In this document: positions 54,856-62,443 of the stretch, piece after piece | Layout of the letters: each line of letters begins with the position of its first letter | How positions within the stretch are numbered: the first letter of the stretch is position 1 | NCBI RefSeq assembly: GCF_937859865.1 | Contig: NZ_CALMAT010000130.1 | Location: 1-64,000, forward strand | Reading direction: 5' to 3' | Length of the DNA: 64,000 nt | Source of the DNA: an uncultured Mucilaginibacter sp. | GTDB taxonomy: Bacteria > Bacteroidota > Bacteroidia > Sphingobacteriales > Sphingobacteriaceae | Made by a program: the position numbers and the translations under genes | The notes under the pieces: generated by a model | Seen by the model: the letters and a program-made list of their open reading frames with translations, nothing else | The model's database searches: none | Told to the model about the DNA's origin: nothing

Positions 54856-56118
54856 ATGGATTCATTTGTGGTGATAACAATACTGGTTGTTGTAAGCGCT
54901 GTTTTTTCGTTTGTTAACGCCCGCTTTTTTAAATTGCCCGGCGCAATCGGTGTCATCAGTATTGCCGTTGCGGTTTCTGTGATTGCTATTTTTATCGGCA
55001 AAGTTTTTCCGGGTATGTTCAAAACCATCACCGGGTTTAACAACAAAATTAATTTTTCGCAAACGCTTTTATACACCATGCTCGGCTTTCTGCTTTTTGC
55101 CGGTTCGCTCCGTTTTAACTGGAACGACCTGAAAAAGCAAATGCGGCCAGTGTTTATTTTAAGCACTTTGGGCGTGGTGCTTTCTACTTTTGTTTTCGGG
55201 ATATTGTTTAACTGGTTTACAATTTTGATTAAAGTTGAAATCCCTTTAAGCTATTGCCTGCTTTTTGGCGCGCTCATTTCGCCAACAGACCCGGTGGCCG
55301 TTTCTGCGATATTGAGGACATCTAAAATACCGAAAAATTTAGAAACAATCATCACCGGCGAATCCTTGTTTAACGATGGCATCGGCCCGATACTTTTTAT
55401 CAGTATTTTAGAATATATTACGCAGTCTGGCCAAGTCCACTCCACCGGAATTGCAGTTTTATTTGTCAGGGAAGTTTTTGGCGGGATTTTATTGGGCGGT
55501 TCCCTGGCTTTTATTGCCTATAAATTAATGCGCAAAGTGGATGATTTTCAAACGCTGGTGATTGTTTCGCTTGCTTTGGTGATGGGCATTTCTGTTCTGG
55601 CCAACAAATTTCATTTTTCTATTCCCCTGGCCGAAATAGCGGCTGGTTTGCTGGTGGGCAATTTAAGTTTTGGCAAAGACCCTTCGGGGAGGATGAACGA
55701 ATTTTTAGAAAGGTTTTGGACGCTGATAGACGAGTTGTTGAACACAGTTTTATTTGTGATGATTGGTTTACAAATCGTGATGATGCCGTTTTTAAGTGCT
55801 TACTGGCTGGTTTGTATGGCCGCGATCCTGGTTATTACCATCGCCAGAATCCTGAGTGTTTTTGTGCCGATCGTTTTTCTGCGGAGAACTTTGGACATCA
55901 ATTACAACAACATCGGAATATTGACTTGGGCTGGCGTTCGTGGCGGAATATCAATTGCATTGGCACTTTCCATCCCAAACAATAAATGCAAAGAAATCGT
56001 CGTGGCAAGCTGCTACTTTATCGTTATTTTTTCGATTGTAGTTCAAGGGCTTACTTTAAATAAAGTCGCCAATTATTTTGTAAAAGAAGCACCGTTGCCT
56101 ATGCCAAACCCAGCTTAG
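54856..56118 (+). CDS. Na+/H+ antiporter, CPA1 (NhaP-like) family
   Basis: 420 residues from the ATG at 54856 (MDSFVVITILVVVSAVFSF); the track's TTG start lies inside the promoter element. About twelve membrane helices. Key ion-binding region GALISPTDPVAVSAILR (Asp in TDP) and GESLFNDGIGPILF (the ND pair) are intact, as is LTWAGVRGGISIALALSIP. Exchanges Na+ or K+ for protons at the inner membrane. No C-terminal regulatory domain. The last residues contain a motif variant (VKEAP). Convergent with argF': one base apart. Confidence 0.92.
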   Translation: MDSFVVITILVVVSAVFSFVNARFFKLPGAIGVISIAVAVSVIAIFIGKVFPGMFKTITGFNNKINFSQTLLYTMLGFLLFAGSLRFNWNDLKKQMRPVFILSTLGVVLSTFVFGILFNWFTILIKVEIPLSYCLLFGALISPTDPVAVSAILRTSKIPKNLETIITGESLFNDGIGPILFISILEYITQSGQVHSTGIAVLFVREVFGGILLGGSLAFIAYKLMRKVDDFQTLVIVSLALVMGISVLANKFHFSIPLAEIAAGLLVGNLSFGKDPSGRMNEFLERFWTLIDELLNTVLFVMIGLQIVMMPFLSAYWLVCMAAILVITIARILSVFVPIVFLRRTLDINYNNIGILTWAGVRGGISIALALSIPNNKCKEIVVASCYFIVIFSIVVQGLTLNKVANYFVKEAPLPMPNPA

Positions 56119-57066
56119 TTACATCGTTTCCAGCATCCGTTTTAAAACCGCTTGTGCCGCCCATTCGCGGTTGGCTGCTTCTTTTATCACGATAGAATTT
56201 GGCCCGTTCAGTATTTCTGCAGACAGTTCCAGGTCGCGGCGGACGGGCAAACAGTGCATCACTTTGGCGTTATTGGTGTTTTTGAGCTTTTCATTCGTCA
56301 TCATCCAATCTTCATTTCCCGGGATCACTTTGCCATAAGGCTCAAAAGCCGACCAGTTTTTGACGTAGATAAAATCCGCATCCTGCAAAGCCTCGTTTTG
56401 GTTGTGGGTGATCGTTGCGCCTTTTGTAAATTCCGCAGAAAGCTCTAAACCAGCCGGATGCGTGATGGTAAAATCAACATCTGCTTTGCACATCCATTCC
56501 GAAAACGAATTCGGAACAGCTTGCGGCAATGCTTTTACGTGCGGTGCCCAGGTTAAAACTACTTTTGGGCGAGGCTTGGTTTTCAGTTCTTCAATCGTAA
56601 CTAAATCAGCCAGGCTTTGCAACGGATGCCGCGTTGCCGATTCCAAACTCACTACCGGGACTCCGCATAATTCTACAAACTTGTTAAAAATAACCTCGCT
56701 GTAATCTTCTTCCCGGTCTTTCAATCCTGGGAAAGAACGCAAACCGAGAATATCAACATATTGTCCCATCACCGCTGCCGCTTCACGAATATGTTCTACC
56801 GTTGTGCCGTCCATTTTTACGCCATCGCGCAACTCCAAGGCCCAGCCTTCTTTATCAATGTTCAAAACCATTACGTTCATGCCCAAATTCATGGCCGCTT
56901 TTTGCGTGCTCATGCGTGTGCGCAAACTTGGGTTGAGGAAAACCAAACCCAGCGTTTTGTTCTTCCCCAAATGCTGCAAAGCGAACGGATCTTTTTTCAA
57001 ATCCAATGCTTCTTTTACCAGTGCATTTATATTGGCAACATCGTTTACAGAGGAGAAGAGTTTCAT
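56119..57066 (-). CDS. argF': N-acyl-ornithine carbamoyltransferase (probably succinyl-type), ArgF'
   Basis: 315 residues. Carbamoyl-phosphate site FLNPSLRTRMSTQ, HCLPVRR motif (KVMHCLPVRRDLELS) and ATRHPLQSLADL. Closest by memory to the Bacteroides fragilis enzyme that uses N-succinyl-ornithine. The residue that separates acetyl- from succinyl-specific forms (Glu92 versus Pro90) is in MDGTTVEHI, where I read Val, a residue reported to be compatible with succinyl specificity. Last gene of the operon in this window; argB and argE are not seen. A 12-mer copy (57006, VKEAL) is near the N-terminus. Confidence 0.88.
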   Translation of the reverse strand: MKLFSSVNDVANINALVKEALDLKKDPFALQHLGKNKTLGLVFLNPSLRTRMSTQKAAMNLGMNVMVLNIDKEGWALELRDGVKMDGTTVEHIREAAAVMGQYVDILGLRSFPGLKDREEDYSEVIFNKFVELCGVPVVSLESATRHPLQSLADLVTIEELKTKPRPKVVLTWAPHVKALPQAVPNSFSEWMCKADVDFTITHPAGLELSAEFTKGATITHNQNEALQDADFIYVKNWSAFEPYGKVIPGNEDWMMTNEKLKNTNNAKVMHCLPVRRDLELSAEILNGPNSIVIKEAANREWAAQAVLKRMLETM

Positions 57067-57112
57067 GGAAGTTGTATTGAAAGGCTTTTTATTTGGGTTG
57101 AATTATGCGTTC

Positions 57113-57223
57113 TGTCATTCCGACGATAGGAGGAATCTTCTTTGAAGCGTTAGTTATTTTAAGGTGATAAAAGAAGCATACTTTCTGCTTTGAAGAAGAT
57201 TTCTCCCGTTGGTCGAAATGACA
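57113..57223. repeat. 111-bp inverted repeat TGTCATTCCGACGA...AATCTTCTT, containing a nested motif
   Basis: Left arm TGTCATTCCGACGATAGGAGGAATCTTCTTTGAAG, right arm the complement of TGTCATTTCGACCAACGGGAGAAATCTTCTTC: about 29 of 35 positions match. Between them lies TAAAAGAAGCAT (57168), whose inverted partner is just outside the right arm (57226). This hairpin family is, in my recollection, common in Bacteroidota intergenic DNA. It lies between argD and argF'. Confidence 0.75.
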
Positions 57224-57258
57224 AGATGCTTCTTTTACCGGTGTTTTTTTAGAATTTT

Positions 57259-58416
57259 TTACATGGAAGGATTAAAAACCGCAACCGGTGCATTTTTCAT
57301 TGCCAAACTAAAAGCTTCCAAAAAACGGTCAGCATGAGCTTTAGTCAAATTTAAAGCAGGCAGCAAACGGATCACGTTTGGTTTGGCTTCTCCTGTAAAA
57401 ATATGGTATTTAAATAAAAGTTCCGCTTTAACATGTGCCAACGTATCCGGCAAATCAATCCCGATCATCAAACCACGGCCGCGTACTTCTTTTACCTGCT
57501 CAAATTTGCGGAGTTCTTCGATTAAATAACTGCCAACTTCGGCTGCATTTTGCATCAGGTTATCCTGTTCCATTACTTCTAAAACCGCTAAACCGGCAGC
57601 GCAAGCCAAATGGTTTCCGCCAAAAGTTGTTCCGAGCATGTAATAAACCGGTTTTATTTTGGGCGAAATCGAAATGCCGCCAATCGGGAAACCATTGCCC
57701 ATGCCTTTGGCCATCGTATAAATATCGGCATCAACGCCAGCAAAATCATGCGAGTAAAATTTACCGGTACGGCCGTAACCGCACTGTACAGAATCGGCAA
57801 TAAAAACAGCACTATAATGATTGCAAAGCGAACGGATTTTTTGCAGAAAACTTTCCGCAGCAACTTGGATTCCACCAACGCCTTGGATGCCTTCAATAAT
57901 CACCGAAGAAATTTCATTTTCTGCAAAAGCCTGTTCTAAAGCAGCTTCATCATTCCAAGGCAAAAAAATAACGTTATCCGTTTCATTTACCGGCGCAACA
58001 ATTTTAGGATTATCGGTAACCGAAACCGCCAGAGAAGTACGGCCATGAAAGGCTTTCCTAAATGCAATTACTTTCTTCCTGCCATTGTAAAAGGAAGCCA
58101 GTTTCAACGCGTTTTCGTTTGCTTCTGCACCAGAATTGCATAGAAACAATTGGTAATCTTCCCGACCGGAAACTTTTCCTAATTTTTCTGCAAACTCTTT
58201 TTGGATAGGAATTTCGATGGAATTACTATAAAAACCCAACTGGTGCAACTGGTTTTCCAATCGCTCCACATAATGCGGATGCGTGTGGCCGATAGAAATT
58301 ACCGCGTGGCCGCCGTATAAATCCAAGTATTCCTGGCCTTGATCGTCCCAAACTAAACTGCCTTGTCCGCGAACAATATTTATGTGGTTGATTGGGTAAA
58401 CGTCAAATGGTTTCAT
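57259..58416 (-). CDS. argD: Acetylornithine/succinylornithine aminotransferase
   Basis: 385 residues, class-III PLP aminotransferase. DLYGGHAVISIGHTHP start region, CNSGAEANENALKLA, IIEGIQGVGGIQVA, cofactor Asp in FIADSVQCGYGRTG and Schiff-base Lys in YTMAKGMGNGFPIGG. The usual DEVQ(T/C)G is replaced by DSVQCG, as in several Bacteroidota ArgD proteins. Converts N-acyl-glutamate semialdehyde to N-acyl-ornithine. Downstream of the four-helix-bundle gene; argF' follows after a repeat-filled 192-bp gap. Confidence 0.92.
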   Translation of the reverse strand: MKPFDVYPINHINIVRGQGSLVWDDQGQEYLDLYGGHAVISIGHTHPHYVERLENQLHQLGFYSNSIEIPIQKEFAEKLGKVSGREDYQLFLCNSGAEANENALKLASFYNGRKKVIAFRKAFHGRTSLAVSVTDNPKIVAPVNETDNVIFLPWNDEAALEQAFAENEISSVIIEGIQGVGGIQVAAESFLQKIRSLCNHYSAVFIADSVQCGYGRTGKFYSHDFAGVDADIYTMAKGMGNGFPIGGISISPKIKPVYYMLGTTFGGNHLACAAGLAVLEVMEQDNLMQNAAEVGSYLIEELRKFEQVKEVRGRGLMIGIDLPDTLAHVKAELLFKYHIFTGEAKPNVIRLLPALNLTKAHADRFLEAFSLAMKNAPVAVFNPSM

Positions 58417-58424
58417 GTTTTAAA

Positions 58425-58463
58425 GGTAAAAGGTATTGAGGTAAAAGGATAAAGGTGAAAAGC
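58425..58463. repeat. GGTAAAAGG-type purine tract upstream of argD
   Basis: AAAGGTAAAAGGTATTGAGGTAAAAGGATAAAGGTGAAAAG: degenerate 7-8-nt repeat. Similar tracts at 5880-5893, 58871-58905 (opposite strand) and inside argC at 59568-59636. Confidence 0.6.
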
Positions 58464-58470
58464 AAATTTG

Positions 58471-58830
58471 CTAATTGGCGCGTAAATATTTGATAAAAGA
58501 AATCAGCATTGCTTTCACTTCATTTACTGATTTATTGATTGCATCATGAAGGGCAGGTAAAATATATGAAAGATCAAAGATTAACAGGCAAGTATATTCA
58601 ACTTCGTTTGCAGAACCTAAAGCAATATCTAAATAATGAACAAAATCTTTATTGGTATTTTTGCCGCAACCTTCAGCAATATTTAAAGGTATAGAATAAG
58701 TAGAACGGCGTAGTTGACTGGTCAAAGCAAACTTTTCTTCGACAGGCATTTTGGGCAAAACTTCTTTATAAATAAACAATGTAAGTTGATGGCCTTTCGA
58801 CCATACATCTAATTTTTTGTAATCTCTCAT
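58471..58830 (-). CDS. Four-helix-bundle protein (23S rRNA IVP-like family)
   Basis: 119 residues. MRDYKKLDVWSKGHQLTLFIYKEV, then FALTSQLRRSTYSIPLNIAEGCGK and a helical tail: the standard pattern (KLDVW...R.a.sip.NIAEG) of the small four-helix proteins first noted in 23S rRNA intervening sequences. Function unknown; they occur scattered in Bacteroidota. Here it is inserted between argC and argD in the same direction. The ATG overlaps a TAAAAACAGTATG motif copy. Flanked on both sides by GGTAAAAGG-type tracts, which suggests insertion as a unit. Confidence 0.88.
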   Translation of the reverse strand: MRDYKKLDVWSKGHQLTLFIYKEVLPKMPVEEKFALTSQLRRSTYSIPLNIAEGCGKNTNKDFVHYLDIALGSANEVEYTCLLIFDLSYILPALHDAINKSVNEVKAMLISFIKYLRAN

Positions 58831-58901
58831 ACTGTTTTTATCACCTGTTTTTGTGTGAAGTTGATTTCTGCCTTTTACCTTTCAACCCTTCGCCTTTCAC
58901 C

Positions 58902-59963
58902 TTAAAACGCATTGGCCTTCAATTTTAGCCCTGCGGTTTCTTCCAAACCAAACATCAAATTCATGTTTTGTACTGCTTGTCCGGATGCGCCTTTTAGCAG
59001 GTTGTCCATAATGCTGATAACGAAAATTTTGTTGCCGTGTTTTTTGATTTGGATAAAGCATTTGTTGGTGTTTACCACCTGCTTTAAATCAATATCGCGA
59101 ATTGTAACATGCGTAAAAGGATGTTCGGCATAATAATCCGAGTATAACTTTAGTGCTTCCTCTTCGGTTAAATTACATTCGGTATAAATGGAAGCTAAAA
59201 TGCCGCGTGTAAAATCGCCGCGGTAAGGGATAAAATTAAGCCGGTTTTCATCGCCGGGATAAACCGGAAAATCGGATTGCAACTGGTTTAACGACTGGCT
59301 GATCTCTTTTAAATGCTGGTGGTTAAAAGCTTTGTAAACTGATAAATTATCATTGCGCCACGTAAAATGCGAAGTAGGTGAAAGGCTTTGCCCAGCTCCG
59401 GTTGAGCCGGTTGTTGCCGAAATATGTACTTCTTTTACCAGCATATTTTTTGCCGCTAAAGGAAGCAAGCCCAACTGGATGCAAGTTGCAAAACAACCGG
59501 GATTGGCAATGTTGAATGCTTCTTTTATGGCACTTTTATTGAGTTCGGGAAGACCGTAGACGAAGGAGCGGGGAGCGGAATTTGAGGTGTGCGTTTTTCC
59601 TTCCAACCTTTCACCTTTTACCTCAAAACCTTTCGCTTCCTTCAACCTAAAATCCTGACTTAAATCAATAACTTTTATATGTTCTGCAATTGGATTTGCT
59701 TCCAGAAATTTCTGTGCATCACCATGCCCAACGCATAAAAACAAAACATCTATTTCATCCGATAATTCGCTGCTAAATTTCAATTCTGTATCGCCAAAAA
59801 GATCCGTATGAACTTCGTACAAAAAGTTTCCGGCGTTACTTTTACTGTTTACAAAAGCGATTTCTACGTTTGGATGATTGAGTAAAATGCGCAACATTTC
59901 GCTGCCAGTATAACCTGCGCCGCCAATAATTCCGGCTTTGATTTTTTGTTCTGTCGAAGCCAT
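58902..59963 (-). CDS. argC: N-acetyl-gamma-glutamyl-phosphate reductase with an in-frame insertion
   Basis: 353 residues. Rossmann start AGIIGGAGYTGSEMLR, catalytic Cys157 in NPGCFATCIQ, and C-terminal domain with HTDLFG/HVTIRDIDL. Reduces N-acyl-glutamyl phosphate. Between DLSQDFRLKE and SFVYGLPELN, where the family normally has a handful of residues, it carries an extra ~20-residue segment (AKGFEVKGERLEGKTHTSN) whose DNA (59568-59636) is the same CCTTTCACCTTTTACC low-complexity repeat found between genes here. Starts 4 nt after argG. Motif copy at 59516 (AIKEAF). Confidence 0.93.
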   Translation of the reverse strand: MASTEQKIKAGIIGGAGYTGSEMLRILLNHPNVEIAFVNSKSNAGNFLYEVHTDLFGDTELKFSSELSDEIDVLFLCVGHGDAQKFLEANPIAEHIKVIDLSQDFRLKEAKGFEVKGERLEGKTHTSNSAPRSFVYGLPELNKSAIKEAFNIANPGCFATCIQLGLLPLAAKNMLVKEVHISATTGSTGAGQSLSPTSHFTWRNDNLSVYKAFNHQHLKEISQSLNQLQSDFPVYPGDENRLNFIPYRGDFTRGILASIYTECNLTEEEALKLYSDYYAEHPFTHVTIRDIDLKQVVNTNKCFIQIKKHGNKIFVISIMDNLLKGASGQAVQNMNLMFGLEETAGLKLKANAF

Positions 59964-59967
59964 CTGC

Positions 59968-61167
59968 TTAGTTTTCTTTCGCTCCGTTTACTTTATGATA
60001 AATCACCGTTTGGTTGCCAAATATTTTGGAAAATCCTTTCACATCGTCGCCGGTCCAGGTGTTGTTCATTTCGCCGTAACTGCCAAACTTGTTTGACATT
60101 AAATCATATGCCGATTCAATTCCTAAAACCTGAAAACGGTAAGGATACAATTGTACAAACACTTTTCCCGAAACGTTTTGCTGTGTATCAGTCAGAAAAG
60201 ATTCAATATTGCGCATAACCGGATCGTGAAACTGGCCTTCGTGCAGCCAATTTCCGTAGAAAGACGAAAGCTGGTCTTTCCAGCTCAATTGCCATTTGGT
60301 AAGTGTATGTTTTTCTAAAGTATGATGCGCTTTGATGATAACCATCGGCGCAGCAGCTTCAAAACCAACGCGGCCTTTGATGCCAATAATGGTATCGCCA
60401 ACATGAATATCGCGGCCAATGGCATAAGGCGAAGCCAGCTCCTGCAAGTGTTGGATGGCTTTGGTTGGATGATCGAAAGTTTCATCGTTAATGGCAATTA
60501 GTTCACCTTGTTTAAATTCAAGCGTTACTTTTTCCGAGCCTTCTTTCGTGAGTTGTGTTGGCCAGGCATCGTCCGGCAAACCTTCGTGCGAAGTCAGCGT
60601 TTCTTTTCCGCCAACAGAAGTTCCCCAAATACCTTTGTTGATGGAGTATTTGGCTTTCTCGAAATTCATTTCCACACCGTGCTCTTTCAGGTATTTAATT
60701 TCTGCTTCACGGCTCAATTTTAAATCGCGGATTGGCGTGAGGATTTTTACTTCCGGGATCAGGATATTAAAAATCATATCAAACCGAACCTGGTCATTAC
60801 CCGCGCCGGTGCTTCCGTGGGCCACATAATCGGCACCTATTTTTTTTGCGTACAAAGCAATTGCCGTAGCCTGGCTCACACGTTCAGCACTTACAGAAAG
60901 CGGATAAGTATTGTTTTTCAACACGTTTCCGTAAATCAAATAGCGGACGCAGGTGTTGTAAAAGTTTTCTGTTTCATCAACAACCGCGTGCGAAACAACG
61001 CCCATTTTATAAGCACGGCGTTCAATATCGGCCAATTCTTCGGCACCAAAACCGCCGGTGTTTACAATCACGGAATGAACTTCCAAATTCAAATCCTGCG
61101 ACAAATAAATGCTGCAAAACGAAGTATCCAAACCTCCGCTAAAAGCTAAAACTACTTTTTCTTTCAT
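59968..61167 (-). CDS. argG: Argininosuccinate synthase
   Basis: 399 residues. ATP site VVLAFSGGLDTSFCSIYL (PP-loop SGGLDTS), YVAHGSTGAGNDQVRFD, and KGIWGTSVGG-type Ser/Thr loop. Joins citrulline and aspartate. Slightly shorter than E. coli type, as usual for Bacteroidota. Between the acetyltransferase (2 nt) and argC (4 nt), tightly co-translated. No motif copies in this gene. Confidence 0.95.
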   Translation of the reverse strand: MKEKVVLAFSGGLDTSFCSIYLSQDLNLEVHSVIVNTGGFGAEELADIERRAYKMGVVSHAVVDETENFYNTCVRYLIYGNVLKNNTYPLSVSAERVSQATAIALYAKKIGADYVAHGSTGAGNDQVRFDMIFNILIPEVKILTPIRDLKLSREAEIKYLKEHGVEMNFEKAKYSINKGIWGTSVGGKETLTSHEGLPDDAWPTQLTKEGSEKVTLEFKQGELIAINDETFDHPTKAIQHLQELASPYAIGRDIHVGDTIIGIKGRVGFEAAAPMVIIKAHHTLEKHTLTKWQLSWKDQLSSFYGNWLHEGQFHDPVMRNIESFLTDTQQNVSGKVFVQLYPYRFQVLGIESAYDLMSNKFGSYGEMNNTWTGDDVKGFSKIFGNQTVIYHKVNGAKEN

Positions 61168-61169
61168 GG

Positions 61170-61850
61170 TTAAATATCAGTTAGTTTGGTAATGCCCAAA
61201 CCTAAAGTTTCAATTGTTTTGGTAGATTTTTTCAGCGCATTTTCGATACGTTCCAGCAGCGTTGCTTTGTGGCTTAGCTTTTTCATTTTATCTTCAATCT
61301 CTTTTGCCTTTTCTGCCGGATCAAAAAGCATGGCCGTACACATGCAGTTTTTGCGTTCTTTGCTCATCAAAATATCGTAGTTAACGCAGCTTTTGCAGCC
61401 TTGCCAAAACGCTTCATCTTGCGTTAATTCTGAGTAGGTAACGGGTTCGTAACCTAATTCAGAGTTGATTTTCATCACAGCTAAACCAGTAGTTAAACCG
61501 AAGATTTTGGCATCAGGATATTTTTTGCGGGACAATTTAAAAACTTCTTCTTTAATGGCTTTTGCCAACCCGACTTTCCTAAACATCGGATTCACAATCA
61601 AACCGGAATTGGCCACAAACTGCCCGTGGCTCCAGGTTTCGATGTAACAAAAACCTGCCCAGGTGCCGTCTTTGTGCAGCGCTATGACTGCTTTGCCTTC
61701 CAGCATTTTATTGGCTACATATTCAGGCGAACGTTTGGCAATGCCGGTTCCGCGTGCTTTGGCAGATTCGGCCATTTCATCACAAATCTGCGGGGCATAA
61801 TCTGCGTGTTCGCCTGTGGCTACCTGTATTTTAAAATCTTGAATGGTCAT
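61170..61850 (-). CDS. GNAT acetyltransferase, probable N-acetyl/succinyl-glutamate synthase of the arginine operon
   Basis: 226 residues from the ATG at 61850 (MTIQDFKIQVATGEH). GNAT core: HADYAPQICDEMAESAK, then GLIVNPMFRKVGLAKAIKEEVF (acetyl-CoA-binding R/GxG/A variant), LTTGLAVMKINSELGY. A C-terminal helical tail (EKAKEIEDKMKKLSHK) follows a Cys-containing stretch (GCKSCVNYDI, NCMCTAM), possibly metal-binding. Being first in the operon, it is the likely enzyme that acylates glutamate, the step done by ArgA elsewhere (inference by position). If the transcarbamylase is succinyl-specific, the donor might be succinyl-CoA. Confidence 0.82.
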   Translation of the reverse strand: MTIQDFKIQVATGEHADYAPQICDEMAESAKARGTGIAKRSPEYVANKMLEGKAVIALHKDGTWAGFCYIETWSHGQFVANSGLIVNPMFRKVGLAKAIKEEVFKLSRKKYPDAKIFGLTTGLAVMKINSELGYEPVTYSELTQDEAFWQGCKSCVNYDILMSKERKNCMCTAMLFDPAEKAKEIEDKMKKLSHKATLLERIENALKKSTKTIETLGLGITKLTDI

Positions 61851-62234
61851 GGAGAAATACAAATATTTTCCGTTAAAATAAAAATGCTTTTAACGCCGGA
61901 AGTTAATTTTAAGGCAATTGCACAAGCCTTTTTTCCGACAGGTGAATGTGTATTTGCAGGAAACGGTTTAAATCCGGGAAATGTAAATCCGTCGTCGTTT
62001 TAACGAAAAGAGGCGGGTAGAAACCAAAACTAACGCAGTTGCAACCGGAGCAAAAACCGCTCTGACAGTAGGCAAAATATAGCGTTGTTGATTCATTATT
62101 TGTCTAATTTAAAATGCTGCAATTATCGCGTTAATTTTTTGATTATACTACGTGCATTTTCAAAAGTTACATTAAAGACAAATTCTTTGCCGCGAAGTTT
62201 AAAACCTGTTTAAAATTTACTTATTCAGGTTTAC
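61851..62234. other. Upstream region of the arginine operon, mostly without genes
   Basis: Must contain the arginine-operon promoter (minus strand), but I find no consensus element. A 39-codon plus-strand ORF at 61884-62003 (MLLTPEVNFKAIAQAFF...) is open and not obviously low-complexity, but lacks a promoter or homologue I know. The other strand is also open through this stretch in a Cys-containing frame without an ATG. The rest is AT-rich. Confidence 0.4.
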
Positions 62235-62325
62235 ATACTTCTTTTACCCTATAAAAATTGGTGTAATTGGTTTGTGCTTTGTTAAGTTGGCGCAGGCACC
62301 AATTTTTATAGGGTAAAAGAAGCAT
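62235..62325. repeat. 91-bp MITE-like element, sister of 54196-54289
   Basis: Ends ATACTTCTTTTACCCTATAAAAATTGGTG and CACCAATTTTTATAGGGTAAAAGAAGCAT: 28 of 29 bp complementary. The 33-bp middle differs from the sister copy. AAACCTGTTTAAA lies about 30 bp outside the left end in both copies. Confidence 0.8.
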
Positions 62326-62443
62326 CGCCGTTTTTACTTGGATCTGTTTAAACAGTTTCCTTAACTGCAAATGTTGATAAGTTTGTTGATAAAATGTGGA
62401 AAAGTAGCAATATTAAAAGCTAAAATTATTGGTAATTATGTGA

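Noticed and set aside
61626-62003. 125-aa plus-strand ORF
   Set aside because: Most of it is antisense to the acetyltransferase. Only the last 39 codons (from 61884) are free, and I have no homologue or promoter for them.
61950-62100. Cys-rich open frame on the minus strand (CQSGFCSGCNC)
   Set aside because: No start codon in frame and no promoter; probably chance, though worth a proteomic look.
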